Origin: Papilionanthe hookeriana x Papilionanthe teres
Taxonomy: Eukaryota; Streptophyta; Magnoliopsida; Asparagales; Orchidaceae
Assembly: GCA_022702705.1 (NCBI GenBank)
Contig: CM040428.1
Coordinates: 102,132,022 to 102,196,021 of the forward strand
Direction of reading: 5' to 3'
Length of the DNA: 64,000 bases
The position numbers and the translations under genes are program-made. Each line of letters opens with the position of its first letter. Position 1 is the stretch's first letter. Below the pieces are notes generated by a model. That model was given only the letters and a program-made list of their open reading frames with translations. It was not told the origin of the DNA and searched no databases. Of this stretch, positions 11,964 to 24,229 are shown in pieces.

Positions 11964-12930
11964 CTGGCCAGCCTAGTTGTTGGAGAACCTCAAAACCGAG
12001 AGACACTTCCTCCCCTCAAAACCACACTCACCCATCCTGGCTGTCCAGCTCTAATTGTTCATTGCAATTGTTCAACACTCCACTTAAGCAGCTCAGTGCA
12101 CCCATTGCCAAGTCCTGAGCTCAGCCCAATTGTAATGGCCATGAGTAGAGCTCTCCATGGCTAAAGGAGGAGTTGCTGAAAATTCTTGGGGAGACCCTGT
12201 CCAATTGCTTCCAGAGTTTCCTCAAGACCCGCTGAGTGCAACTCAGCCATTCTCCAGCCTTAACCCCCACTGCTTGAGTTCAATTTTTGAGCTCAATTTT
12301 TAGCCGAAACCAGAACAAACTCCATCACAACTCCACAGTAAATCAAAATCCAATTACTTGTGCCAAAACCATCCCCACACTGAGGAAAGTTCCCCCAAAA
12401 AAGCCCTATCACAGAGCTGGCCTAACTCAGAGTTTGGTCAACACCCAAAATCCGGTCTGATCGAATTTGGGTCTAAGCAATTCACCATTGCAAGGGACTC
12501 CATCCGTGAGCTTCGTGGACTCATCTAAAGGTTCTCCAACCATCTGATTGAGGCTTCCCCTCTTAGACAGAGGTATTGAACTTCACATTTTTCCCGAGCT
12601 TATTTCAATTCTCCATCCATCTTTGGTTAATTTTTGGATAGGTTAGCTGTATAGATAGGTTAATATTAGTCAGATGAGTTGATATAAACAAACCACACTT
12701 GATTTGGTTGAGTCTAGCTCGAGTTCTTAAGGCTGGAAGGTGGACAGCTCTTGGGATTAACTAGTTGGGGATGATGACGCGGAGCAGATGGATCGCGCGT
12801 GTATCAGACAGATGACTCAGAACGCGCTGGATGGAGAGATGGAGCAGAATCACAGAGTTTACAGATGTATCAGAAGGATGGTTCAGATCATGCTGGATGG
12901 AGAGATGGAGAAGAACCAACGCTGAACTGT
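11964..12930 (+). mobile_element. Diverged Ogre-like LTR remnant (Ogre-2)
   Basis: Weak but collinear similarity to the middle of the Ogre-1 LTR. CTGGCCAGCC near 11964 matches about 35852. TGGACTCATCTAAAGG followed by AGAGGTATTGAACTTCAC (12517-12580) matches 36408-36475. GGATCGCGCGTGTATC at 12790 matches 36681. The last part carries a local tandem duplication of about 75 bp (ATGGAGAGATGGAG twice). It is followed within 100 bp by pol, so leader, gag and protease of this copy are deleted. Confidence 0.65.
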
Positions 12931-13007
12931 AGAAAGAATGCCACCTCTAAAGGTTGCGGTTCACTGACTCGGAAAAGATCGAAGTATAAAACCAATAAAG
13001 CAAGCTC

Positions 13008-13812
13008 CCAGAATAATGCATCTCTAAATAAAGCAGCAAGTCATTGCCAAGATGAAGAAATTGATAGACACAAACTTTGTATGAGAGGAGCAGTACCCCA
13101 CGTGGATAGCTAATGTCATGTCAGTTAAGAAGAAAATGGACAGATATGAGTGTGTGTTGACTTCAGGGACTTAAATAAAGCATGTCCTAAAGATGAATTC
13201 CTGTTACCGATACTAGAACTAATGGTGGACATTGTGTCAACACACGAGATCTTCTCCTTCATGGATGGATATTCAGCCTACAATCAAATCAAGATGGCTC
13301 CAGAAGATACAACACTTACAACATTCAGAACTTCGATCAGGATTTACTGCTACACCGTGATGCTATTTGGATTAAAAAATGCTGAAGCAACTTACCAAAG
13401 AGCAATGACAAATATCTTCGATGACCTCATTCATAACCAAATGGAATGCTACGTGGACGATTTGGCCATCAAGAGTAAAGTGAAGGATAACCACATATAT
13501 GATTTGAGGATCGCACTTGAACGGTTATGACAATACAATCTCAAGATGAATCCCTTAAAGTGCGCCTTTGGCATTACCTCTGGAAAATTTTTAGGATTCC
13601 TTGTCCATCATTGGGTAATCAAAATTGACCCAGATAAGATTAGTGCTATCTTAGAAATGCCTCATCCTAAAGCCTTGAAGCAATTAGATTCTTTTCAAGG
13701 TAAATTGGCATGCGTGAGACACTTTATATCTAATATGTCAGAAAGGTATCTGGCCTTTTCGAATTTACTTCAAAAGGATGTCAAATTTGTCTTGGGAGAG
13801 CCATGCCAATGA
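13008..13812 (+). pseudogene. pol: Ogre-like reverse transcriptase (Ogre-2), broken
   Basis: Reverse transcriptase of a Tat/Ogre-lineage element. AAGCTCCCAGAA at 13008 marks where similarity to Ogre-1 pol begins. The frame 13150-13530 contains DFRDLNKACPKDEF, FSFMDGYSAYNQIKM and the active-site box CYVDDLAIKS. A stop at 13528 (TGA) interrupts the protein, which resumes in the same frame with NPLKCAFGITSGKFLGF and KALKQLDSFQGKLA. It aligns throughout with 48570-49360 in Ogre-1 but is more decayed. Gag and protease are absent upstream, so this copy cannot be functional. Confidence 0.93.
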
Positions 13813-14760
13813 GCTTTCAAAGATATTAAATGATATCTAACGACAACTCCCATTTTAACAGCCCTCATCCCAGGTAGACCGTTGATACTTTATAGCACAA
13901 CTTTAGATGAGTCCCTCGGAGCTTTAATTGCTCAAGTCAATGACGAGGGAAAGGAGAACACACTCTACTACTTGAGTCCATGTCTAATACCTGCAGAAGT
14001 AAAGTTTCCTCCTATTGAGAAACATTGTCTATCTTTGGTTTTTGTCGCTCAGAAGCTTAGACATTAAATGTTATCTCATAAGGTCAACATGATTTCAAAA
14101 GTTAATCTGTTGTAATATTTGATGACCTGACCAACACTTTGTGGATGTTTAGAAAGGTAGTCGATGATTTTATTGCAATTTGATATAACTGTTGTGCCCC
14201 TTCGCTTTATCAAAGTGTAGGTTCTTGTAGACTTTCTCGCAGTGCACCCACAACCAGCTAGGTCCCCCTCAATGTTGAACTACCAGATGAACATATAATG
14301 CAAGTAGAAAATTACATGCCATATGTTGAGAAATGTACTTTGATGGAGCTTTGTCAGCCCGAAGAGATTACAAACAACGATACCAGGAAAAGCAGGAATT
14401 GGTATGACTTTTGTTACACTAGATCAGGCGATTCTAAGACTCTTCTACCACTTGACTGAGCCAAGCATCAATAATGAAGCAGAGTATGAAGCCCTAATCA
14501 CAAGATTAGAATTGGCAATACTAATGGAAATAACATATATTGCCACTTATGGCAACTCACAACTCGTCATTCAGCAAGTGTCAGGGCAATAAAAGATTGT
14601 GAAGCCAAGACTAAAAGAATACCATCGATATTCGATGAAATTACTAGAGCAGATTCCTAGTGTGACGTTCTATAGGATACCTTGAGCAGATAATGCCCAT
14701 GCGGATGCTTTAGCAAAGCTTGCTAAAGAATTAGCTTGTCCACCCGAAGATTCTATAGAC
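13813..14760 (+). pseudogene. pol: Ogre-like dual RNase H region (Ogre-2), broken
   Basis: The first RNase H is read at 13882-14067 (GRPLILYSTTLDESLGALIAQ and KFPPIEKHCLSLVF). The second, archaeal-type RNase H is read at 14390-14720 (PSINNEAEYEALI, GNSQLVIQQVSGQ, ADALAKLAKE). Two RNase H domains in tandem are a hallmark of the Tat clade. The GDS motif of the second domain is GNS here, losing its acidic residue. Several stops (TGA, TAG, TAA) break the frame. Confidence 0.88.
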
Positions 14761-16034
14761 ATTACCGTACAATGACTTCAGGTTTTGTCGCCGATTGACC
14801 TGGATAATTTGCACAAGCTTGGAAAAGAAGAGATAGCAGTTACTGTGGCAGATGGCACAGAAGATTAGCATCAGCCATTAATGGAATATTTGAAAATAGG
14901 AAGACTTCCAGAAGATAAGTCAACAGCGCATCACATTCAAAAGAGGGCTCTGTCATATGCCTTAATCGACAATGTTCTATACAGAAGATCTTTCGATCAG
15001 ATGTGATCGAGATGCCTAAGAAGAGCAGAAGTGCAGAATATCTTCAAAGAAGTGCATGCCAGATTGTGTGGAGCACACCAGTCAGGGTCGAAGATGAAAA
15101 TTAAAATCAAGCAACTCGAATATTATTGGCCAGAAATGATGACAAATTGCATGGACATAGCGAAGAAATGTCATCAGTGCCAAGTGCATAGAGCGGTTTT
15201 GCACCAACCTCTGAATGCTCTACACCCCACAATTTTCTTGTGGCCATTCGAGTGTTGGGAAAAGGATATAGTGGGTCCGATAAACCCTCCATCTTCGAAA
15301 GGACACATGTTTATACTTGTAGCTACAGATTAATTATCCAAATGGGCAGAGACAGTTCTGTTACGAGAGGTTACAACACAACATGTGCTACAGTTTTTCA
15401 AGAATCAGATTATTAGCCGCTTTAGTGTACCGGGCGGAATCATTTTAGAAAATGGGCCCACCTTCAAGAGTACCAAAATTATCAACTTTGTCAGACGACA
15501 TGGGATAGATTGGCGGTACTCTACAATCTACTACCCCAAAGCAAATGGCTCGTGCAGAATTTAAAGAAAACACTCGACGACAATAAAAGAGAATGGCATG
15601 AGAAGTTACTAGAAGTGTTATGAGCATACAGATTGACTGTCAGAACGCCGACACGGTCTACACCATATGCACTAGTGTACGAGTCTGAGGTTGTGCTCCC
15701 GTTAGAGGTGCAGCTTTCGTCACTCAAAAACGCCATCGCCAATCATATTACAATAGAAGAGAATGCCAAACTCTGACTTGCAGTGTTGGAAAACCTTGAA
15801 GGGAAAGGATTGTTCACACAGCAAAACTTGGCACTCTATCAAGCAAAGATGATTCAAGCCCATGACAAATTGGTCCGCCCGAGGTCGTTCAAAGTTGGTG
15901 ACCTCATCCTTGTTCTTAGAAGGCCTATTCTTCACATCATAAGATAGGTGAAAAATTTGAACCAACCTAAGAGGGACCATTTGTGGTAGAGAAGGTTTAC
16001 GCTGGCGGGTTGTACCAGCTAGAGGATTCTCAAG
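14761..16034 (+). pseudogene. pol: Ogre-like integrase (Ogre-2), broken and interrupted
   Basis: Integrase joins element cDNA to host DNA. Visible are the zinc-binding HHCC segment (15031-15190, ending KKCHQCQVH), the catalytic-core start KDIVGPINPPSS, the second acidic box changed to LENGPTF, and C-terminal pieces near 15840-16030 (YQAKMIQAHDKLVRP, GGLYQLEDSQGD). The frame contains several stops and an indel near 15550. The C-terminal end is separated from its continuation at 29010 by the nested Athila-like element. Confidence 0.9.
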
Positions 16035-16039
16035 GAGAC
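16035..16039. repeat. Target-site duplication GAGAC, left
   Basis: GAGAC directly precedes the TG of the left LTR and is repeated at 29010-29014 right after the CA of the right LTR. It lies within the Ogre-2 integrase end. Confidence 0.9.
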
Positions 16040-17728
16040 TGATCCGTCCTCCGCGCACTTAACGTAATCTTAATATTATAAGTAGTGTATAAAATAATCA
16101 ATAATCGCAGAGTTACTTTTTCCAAGGCAAGTATACGTATCGCTCAAGTAATACAGGGCTCTAGTGGAGTTATGGATATCAATCTCACAGAGAATATTTC
16201 AGAGGCTACAAACTAGGATTATAGAAACCAATTCAGAATCACAATCCTGTAAATCGAATTGCCTATTTGTCACTAATATGCAATCGTAAATAAGATGGAA
16301 TTTTTAATAAACTAAATTCTACTAATAATTAACTTCTAATAAAGTGAGGTTTAATATATAAGCAAGCATCCTTCTCCTTGTCAAGAAATTTAATTTAAAT
16401 GGATAAATTAGAATTAGTTTAAAACTGTGTTGTGCCAAATAGAAGCAAACCTATTCTTTACCCTTTGGTCCAGGCATAAAGAACATTGACTAATCCTATG
16501 CTTGGTTACTGAATCTGCTGGGAGGATACCGGCTCTCACTTCAGAGCTCCCACGTTCCCCTCGCCTGAGGGCTAACATCTACACTTCAACACCCAAATGA
16601 TAGGACCGAATTGAGGATTTTAGTTTGTCACTCTAAAATCTCCAATTCTACATCCGATAAATAATATTTCCTTATTTATTTGCACCATACTTTCAAGGAC
16701 TTTGACCTCCCTGAATCTTGGATGTAATCTTCACTTTAGCTGTTAAACTCAATATGTTTTAACAAATCAATTGGCCAGATTCAAAGTAAATTAATATTGA
16801 AGGTAAAAGATTATCATAACTTCTATAATATTATCTTGACACAACTAATTCAAATCACCAATTTAAAAAAATTTCAAAACAAGGAGAAAGACAGACAAAC
16901 TACTCAGATCTCATGGAGAAGATATGACAAAACTTGGATTTCATATATAAAAGCAAAGTTATACAAACTAAAATAAGTAAATACAACTTATCTCAAATTC
17001 CTCCCCAAGCAAACTGCTTGAAGTTCCTCTGAATCTCTTCCTTTCTTTTTGGCACACAAAATTCTCCTTCGAAGCGGCAAGGAGGAAAAACTATCTCACT
17101 TTCCTTCCACTCTTACAATCTCTCAAAGAATACCTCACAATTAACACTAATTAAACTTACTATCTATAACTCTTTGGGAAACCAAGTCACTAATAAACAC
17201 TCTAAATTCTCTTAGACACCACTTTGACTCTCCATGGACCCCCCCACTTTTCAGCCTTAATTTGTTTCTTTTAAAGTAGTTGAACAGTTTCTAAGAGTTT
17301 CCTAAGCATCCCTTCAAAAATCATCCACATTCAATGCACCTCGTGAGAGAACCGACGTACTTGCCGTCGGCGGCCCCGATCTCGTCGTCGGTGGACTTCT
17401 AGAATACATGGTTTTGGGCCGTCTCTTTTAAGGCTTACTGTCGGCGGCCTTGATCTCGCCGTCGGCGACCTTCCTGTAATATATTTTCTGAACTCTCAGG
17501 AAAAGTCTTCCATCGACTCCGTCGATCTCACCATCGACATCCTAGGTCAAATCTTCATATTTTGGTCCTTTTTGCTCCAAATTTGCTCCTTTTTGCATCT
17601 TTTCGCTCCAATGTCCATAAATCAACATACCTGCAACAAAATATCAAAAATACCTTTCTTTAAAGTGCAATATCATCAAAATTAATATAAAATAGGCATG
17701 AAAATATCAACATATTTTCAGTTAGTCA
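16040..17728 (-). mobile_element. 3' LTR of nested Athila-like element (copy B)
   Basis: Full-length LTR of 1689 bp, beginning TGATCCG and ending GTTAGTCA on the plus strand. It carries GCAAGTATACGTATCG and CAAGTAATACAGGGCTC near the left end, a block 17359-17548 with paired CG-rich palindromes (CGCCGTCGGCGG variants), and TTAAAGTGCAATATCAT near 17660. The right end abuts the polypurine tract. It aligns with the truncated 5' LTR over the part that survives there. Confidence 0.93.
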
Positions 17729-17746
17729 AAATCCCCCAAACTTAAC
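17729..17746 (-). other. Polypurine tract of nested element
   Basis: On the minus strand AAGTTTGGGGGATTT directly precedes the LTR start TGACTAAC. The upstream minus-strand text GAGGACAAGTAATAG is also typical of Athila-type elements (from memory). This is where plus-strand DNA synthesis starts. Confidence 0.9.
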
Positions 17747-19098
17747 TATTACTTGTCCTCAAGTAATTTTTCGTACTACATCAAAGTTATGATTCATTGT
17801 GGTAAAGTTTTAATTCAGAAATACTATAATTTTGATTTAAATAAACATTATAGTAAATTTTCTTAGAAAGATTTTCATGTAATTAAATTAACTTAGTAGA
17901 TGTAAGGCTATCTAGTAATCAAGTCTAAGAGTTCTAGTCTTCTATTCATTTCAAGAATGACTATATGTTGCAATATCAATTCACTTAGAATATTCAGATG
18001 ATAAGAAATTCATGAGGACACTACTAGTAAAGAAACTAGTCCATAAATATAAGTTCAAAAATGTATTTAGTTTTCCCTTTAGGTTAATCCAAGTGAAGCC
18101 AATTTTTGATAAGGCATCTCCTCAAGCTTCTCCTCACTTACTTTTTCTTTTCTTTTTAGGGATTGTTTTTCAACCCTTTATTTTTCTTCTTTTTTTTAAA
18201 TGAGGATTATTATATCTGGATAGCCTGTTAATAATTTTGAACTTCACTCTTCTTTTCCTAAATTTGAAACTTAAAACATTCCTTTACCTTATATGTAATT
18301 CATAGTCTTTACATCATTGAGTCCCAATCTTTTCTTTCTCAACTAAATTCCTAAGATTCTTAATGTTTCAAAATATAGTTTTCTTTACTTTAAATAGTTA
18401 AGTATAGTCTTATCCCCTTATACTAAATATGTTAACTTACAAAATTAATTTTCATTATCAAAAATATTTCTTTGAATCTTCTACAATATTTAAAGAAAAT
18501 CTAAATATAGTTAACTGAATTAAATTTTATCACAAAAATCATATCTTTAAATTTTGAAAATATTTTAATTGAGAACACATAACAGTTAATATTTTTCTCC
18601 CCCCTAAACTTAAATTTTTCAATATATAGAAATAATACGGGTGGAAAGAAAAATTCTAAATATAAATCATACCTTTGCGCTTTAGGCATTTTCGTCTTTC
18701 TGAAATTTTGCAGGTTCTTCTCAAAATTTTTAACTTCAACTGGTTTGTAATATTAGGAACTTTTCTACACATATAACAGATTAGAAAGTTTGCTGGGGTA
18801 ATGAAATTTTGAAATAAGTACATAAAACAAAACATTTAACAACAACATTTATACTACACAGTACAATACCAAATAGCATTTGCATTTCACAACACAAGAA
18901 CAAACAGTCTACTATTTTATCTTAAAGTCCAAAATTACAATTACAATTTATGCATCACAATCCATCCAGAAATAAAATACAAACTACAAATAAAATACAT
19001 ATTTCAGAAAATAATACAGTACACAAAATACAAATAACAGAATAAAAATACTACAACAAAACACACATACATCACATCACAATCATCAAATTTTAAAA
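17747..19098 (-). other. 3' untranslated region of nested element, no gene
   Basis: AT-rich, about 1.35 kb between the env-like ORF and the polypurine tract. I see only chance frames of about 60 codons and no tandem repeats. Confidence 0.7.
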
Positions 19099-20269
19099 TC
19101 AAACATCAAATTCCAATACTATGTCTTCATATCTCTGGTCAGCAGGTGGATTGGGCTGATAGCGAGTATAATAGGGGCATTCAGGAAAAGTAACATCAGG
19201 CTCACCTCTATAGTGTCTGGCCTGAGCATCATAATAAGCAATCTCAAAATCAGAATGACTCTGAAGATACTCAATATCACGATCGTGTCTCTGCTCTAAT
19301 CCTTCAATCCTCTGATCTCTAAAGTCTTTCATCTATCTTTCCAAATCTCTTCCGCTGCAAGGTCATCTCATTCATCAAATCATAAAGAGTAGGGGAGCTA
19401 AAGTCAGGAGGGTCATAACTATTAGAGGGGATATCTCTACTGGTAGAAGGTGCGTTACTCCTACTCCCAGATCTCCATTCTTCATGGGATTCTTATGTTT
19501 TCAAATTAGCTTTACTAATGGGTTTCATAGGGTACACCCATTCTTCATCATCTCTAGCTTCCACTCCAGATAATTGGCAAAGTGCATAAATGAGGCCAGG
19601 ATGTCCTAGTCCTACACTTGATTCAGTCTTTGCCAGGTCCAAAATATTCTTATAAATTTTATTCCCCACATTTATACTTCTATTGTTCTGAATATAGAAA
19701 TTCAGAACTGCTCTATCTCTCGACACTTCACTATGGTGATAGGTAGGTATCAGAGTAGAACAAATGAAATAATGTCATGCTTTAGCTGTGGCATTCATCA
19801 TAGAAAGAGGAAAATTTATCCGTTCACGCTGCTTAATTTTTCATGTCCCTTTCCCATCAGAAAGAAAGTTAATGACATCGTTTAACGGACCTTCCTTAGT
19901 TCCAAATGTCTCATACTCGCTAGAATAAAAATTGTGAAGTTCGTAAAAAGAATTAATGTGGGCAACTTTAAAATCAACAAAAAACCCTCTTACTTTTACA
20001 GGCTCATCCTCAAGCTGAGTCAGATTGGTATAAAACTCTTTTACAACTTCAATAGCAGCCTTGTTTATAAAGTAACAGAGGTTTTCCCACTTCCTCTCTC
20101 TAATAAATCGTTCAACTTCTTCTCCAGAATTATCAAAAACTCTATCTTGTATACACTTCTTTCCTTGGAAGATAGAAGTATACCTTGACTGGGCTTTAGC
20201 ATTTACAAATAGAGCCTGTTCAAACTCAAGTCGCCTCTTTTCTCGGGGAGCCATTTTTCTATCTATCAA
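19099..20269 (-). pseudogene. Env-position ORF, putative plant transposon protein domain
   Basis: Third ORF of the Athila-like element, in the env position. The likely start is MAPREKRRLEFE at about 20254. The first frame (19841-20269) contains RKWENLCYFINKAAIEVV, KEFYTNL and VRGFFVDFKVAHINSFYEL. The next frame (19493-19726) contains RAVLNFYIQNNRSINVG and GLGHPGLIYALC. A third piece (19099-19332) is acidic and Tyr/Arg-rich and may form a coiled coil. The conserved blocks match the 'putative plant transposon protein' family seen next to Athila-type elements. Its function is unknown and I see no clear transmembrane segment. Frameshifts separate the pieces, so it is dead. Confidence 0.75.
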
Positions 20270-21164
20270 ATTTACAAAATAAATCTAAACTAAACTCCAA
20301 AATAATGATAAAATGGCTTCCAAAGGTGACTTTAAGAGTTCTAAATTAAGTTCCATGAATTTCTTCAAAGTATTTTCTCCACATTTTCAATTTTTCTGCA
20401 ACTCCTAAATGTGGAAGAAATTAATGGTAAAAATAAAAAACTTTTACATAGGAGGGAAGCTCTTACCGAGGGAACATGATTCTGATGTCAAAATGAGTTT
20501 AAATTGCCTCAAATCCAAGATCTATCAAGCCCTAGGTCGAAATTTTTAGTAAATAAGGGAAGAAGACGATGAATAGTGGCAGTTGACCGGTCAAAATCAC
20601 GGTTAAAAGGTAATTTTTTTGATCTCGCCATCGGCGGGGTTGTTCGCGCTGTCGGCGAGCTCAATAGAATTAAATATCAGTAGTCTCGGGAAAAACACGC
20701 CGTCGGCGGCCTCGAGTGCGCCGTCGGTGAGATTCTTAAAATTTGTTCAATTTTCTGATTTTTGCGATTTTGATCAATTTTAAGCCTCGTCGACATCCGT
20801 TCAATCATTTTAAACATAATTTTTTAGTGAATAAGTGTTGTATTAACACAAATATACATTCACAACACAAAACATCACAATTATATATAAAATCCAAGTG
20901 TTACAAAACACATTGCACACACACATAAGTTAGGTATTTTCTCAACCTTAATTTATCAATTTTCTCAACCTTAATTTATCAAATCAGCGTCGCAATCCAT
21001 GCCACAACACTCTAAACGCTGAAAACAACATTTTCAATCTTAATCTCAACTATACTGAGATAAAAAATCAAACATCAAAAGCAAACAAACAAATAAGTTC
21101 AAATCAAGTCTAACATAAAGAAACATACAAAGTAAAGCAAATATACTACTCCTCTGATTCAGTG
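20270..21164 (-). other. Spacer between env-like ORFs with CG-rich palindromes
   Basis: Non-coding. At 20623-20733 four variants of CGCCGTCGGCGG occur in an otherwise AT-rich background, the same motif as in the LTR U3. On the minus strand this block is just upstream of the env-like ORF. A short tandem duplication (TTTTCTCAACCTTAATTTATCAA) lies near 20936-20980. Confidence 0.7.
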
Positions 21165-22340
21165 CTAATTTCTCCTCTGATATCACCCATCACTTGAACA
21201 TGAACAAACAGGTTATAGAAGGGTCAGAAAGGGAATTCTTCAGTAGAATCTTCTTCTATCCATCCCATCTTTCTCATTAAGCGTATCAAACTTCCTTCGA
21301 AATGTCCAGTGTGATCAAAGTGCTCTTTCATCCTCTAATCGATGTAATCAAAGACATCAGAGATATTGTTAATTGAATTCATTAAATTTTGTTCCTCTTT
21401 CTCCAGTTTCTTAATTCTGTGTAAGATCACCAGCATATTGTCCACTACTAGAGGTCGAATTGGAATTGAGTTCTGTGATGATTGATCCATAATAACGCCC
21501 ATATAATTCTCCTCATCATTTGCTGGGAACATTCTAGTTGGGTCTAAAGGTTTCCAAGGTAGAAGTACCTTTTCCCAAATCTCGTATGAAACTTGGAACG
21601 GACTGCATAATGAGAAAATTGTTGAAGGATGTCCATGCCCCTGAGTTTATCCTTGAACGATCAAGCCCAAAAAAGACTTCACAATTATCAATTCAAAGTT
21701 AATTGGCCATCCCATTTGAATACAATAATTCAATATAACACTTTCTTTGGTAACTTTATCGATCCTCATCATCAGTAATAACTTTGCAGAAATGAAGAGG
21801 TGCCAATGTTTCGATACAAGATTTAAAAGTGTAGTAGAAAAACTAACATACCCATTTTCTCTAACTTCTCAGTCTTCAGTTTCATCTGTTAAATATTAGT
21901 AGATTTCATTCATCAGATTTATCGTCAGGACGAAGTTGAAATAATGGCAGACAGGAATATTCTCGATCATATACAATTCATTAATTCGTGTAGAGTTAAA
22001 AGTTATCCACCTACCTCGCACATAGATTCTTCCCTGGTTGATTCCATGCAAATTGGCGTAAAACTCTTTCCCCACAGAAACGACTACTGCAGCAGTAGTG
22101 TAGAAAAATACTTCCCATCGTCACCGCATGATCATTTCTTCAATTGTTGTCGAAGGATTGTTTAATCCTCGACTTACAAAACCTCTTTATTTGATTAACC
22201 TCCTCTTTGACAACACCTTGTTGAAGAGTCGTTGTGCCACAGCACTGACAAACTTTCTCCTGTTGAACACTCGAAATCTAAAGTAATCTATGGAATTGGA
22301 AGCCAATAAAGAAGTATTCAAGGAAGTTTCCACTCATTTT
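21165..22340 (-). pseudogene. Second, more decayed env-position ORF
   Basis: Minus-strand translation in changing frames recovers the same order of blocks as 19493-20269. One is an ILNYCIQMGWPIN-like segment near 21700 (compare VLNFYIQNNRSIN). Another is GHGHPSTIFSLC near 21620 (compare GLGHPGLIYALC). The frame 21335-21532 carries a short heptad-like stretch (HRIKKLEKEEQNLM). It is also followed (22441-22562) by the CG-rich palindrome block, so ORF and upstream leader appear duplicated together. Many stops; non-functional. Confidence 0.6.
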
Positions 22341-22810
22341 TGGGAAATGAAGAGTTTAGGAACTGTCACTGGAAGTTTATAAGGAAAAAATTCCGCCTAA
22401 AATCACCAAAAACCACCATTTCAAACTCCAAAAACTGTCCACTCGCCGATCTCACCGTCGGCGGCCTCAATGGTGCCGTCGGTGAGCTTTGTGCAATTAA
22501 TTGTCGGGGCCCTCAGGAAAAATCCACAGTCGGCAGCGTTGAACTCGCCGTCGGCGCCCAAGGCAAAATTTTACACATAAACATCGTGGTCAAAATACAT
22601 TCCAAATTTTCTCTATGGATTCAAATTCCATGATGATCATAGGGTAATATATGACTAGTAGAATTCAATACTACCACAAAATAATGATAAATTCAAACAT
22701 ATACACAACAAGTAAAGATAACTATGGGTTGCCACCCATAAAGCGCTTGGTTTAACGTCATCAGCCCGACCTATTCAGGTGTTACTCAGGTTGAATGAGC
22801 ATTTAAACCT
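22341..22810 (-). other. Post-pol spacer of nested element
   Basis: Holds the CG-rich palindrome block 22441-22562 and, near 22720-22770, the minus-strand text TGACGTTAAACCAAGCGC followed by TTTATGGGTGGCAACCCAT. I recall that motif as conserved after pol in Athila elements. No gene. Confidence 0.65.
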
Positions 22811-24229
22811 CATTAAAGTTTGGTCTTTTACCCTCAAAATATGGTTTTAATCTATATCCATTTACTTCAAATCTATTCCTAGTCTTTGGATCTTCAATTT
22901 CAACAGCTCCGTAAGTATAAACTTGAGTCACAGTAAAGGGTTCTAACCAACGAGACTTCAATTTCCCAGGAAATAATTTCAGCCTTGTATTGTAAAACTT
23001 CTTGTCCTTCGTTAAAAGTTCTTCTGGTTAATCTTTCGATCATGCCTTAACTTCAGTTTTTCCTTATAAATTTTGTCGTTATCATAAGATTCATTTCTTA
23101 ATTCTTCCAATTCATTCATTTGTAACAATCTCTTCTCACCAGCATTTTGCAAATTATAATTGAATTCTTTAATCGCCCAATATGCTTTATAATCTAATTC
23201 TACTGGTAAGTGGCAAGTCTTTCCAAAAATGAGTCTCTAAGGAGTCATTCCAATAGGAGTTTTATAAGCAGTTATGTATGCCCATGATGCAGTATCCAGT
23301 CTCGTAGACCAATCTAATCTACTAGGGTTTGCAGTCTTTTCTAGAATTCATTTAATCTCTGGATTAGAAACTTCAGCTAATCCACTAGTCTGAGGGTAAT
23401 AAGCAGTAGAGATTCTATCAATAATATTAAATTTTTCTACCAATCTCTGAATATATTTACTCCTAAAATGGGATCCTCCGTTAGTGATAATCACTCTCGC
23501 CATTCCGTATCTTGTAAAAATATTTTTCATTAAAAGTCTTGAAACACTTTTAGCATCACAACGAGGTAAAGCTTGTGCTTCAATCCATTTTGATACATAA
23601 TCAACTGCAATCAAAATATATAAGTTTCCAAATGAAGGAATAAATGGCCCCATAAAATCTAATCCCCAAACATCAAAAATCTCAACTTATAACATGAAAT
23701 TCAGAGGCATTTCATTTCTTCTAGATATATTACCTACTCATTGGCATCTATCACAAGTTTTGATATATCTGTAAACATCTCTAAAGAGAGTAGACCAATT
23801 AAATCCAGCTTGCAAAATTTTATGCGCAGTTTTGTCAGTCCCAAAATGTCCTCCAAATTCAGAATCATGACATTTTTGAATAATCAGTTTAGTTTCTTCA
23901 TAAGGCACACATCTCCTAATAATAAGATCGTTACATTGCTTATATAAATATGGTTCATCCCAAAAATATGCTTTTGCATTATGAATGAATTTTTTCTGTT
24001 GCTGCAGTGTTAGCATAGGTGGCAAAATATCACTTACAATATAATTAATTATATCAGCATACCAAGGTATTTTCCACTCATTAATATTACAAATTTGTTC
24101 ACCAGGGAAACTATCTGTAAATTCATTGTTGGTGTCAAATAATTCATGATATTCTAATCTCGACAAATGATCAGTAATTTGATTATCAATTCCCTTTCTA
24201 TCAATTACCACAAAATTGAATTCTTGCAT
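22811..24229 (-). pseudogene. pol: Athila-like integrase, broken
   Basis: The zinc-binding domain is in 23738-24229 (KCHDSEFGGHFGTDKTAHKI, RDVYRYIKTCDRCQ). The catalytic core is in 23348-23653 (LYILIAVDYVSKWIEA, the second box TNGGSHF with N in place of D, and AYYPQTSGLAE with the catalytic Glu kept). The C-terminal part is read at about 22815-23010 (LKLFPGKLKSRWLEPFTV, VNGYRLKPYFEG). Stops and shifts separate the blocks. It lies directly downstream of RNase H, the usual gypsy order. Confidence 0.92.

Noticed and set aside
12799..13113. ORF with repeated GWRDG text
   Set aside because: Arises from a local tandem duplication in the LTR remnant running into broken pol; not a conserved protein.
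15445..16058. Minus-strand ORFs opposite the Ogre-2 integrase
   Set aside because: Shadows of the plus-strand integrase, whose conserved motifs are clear.
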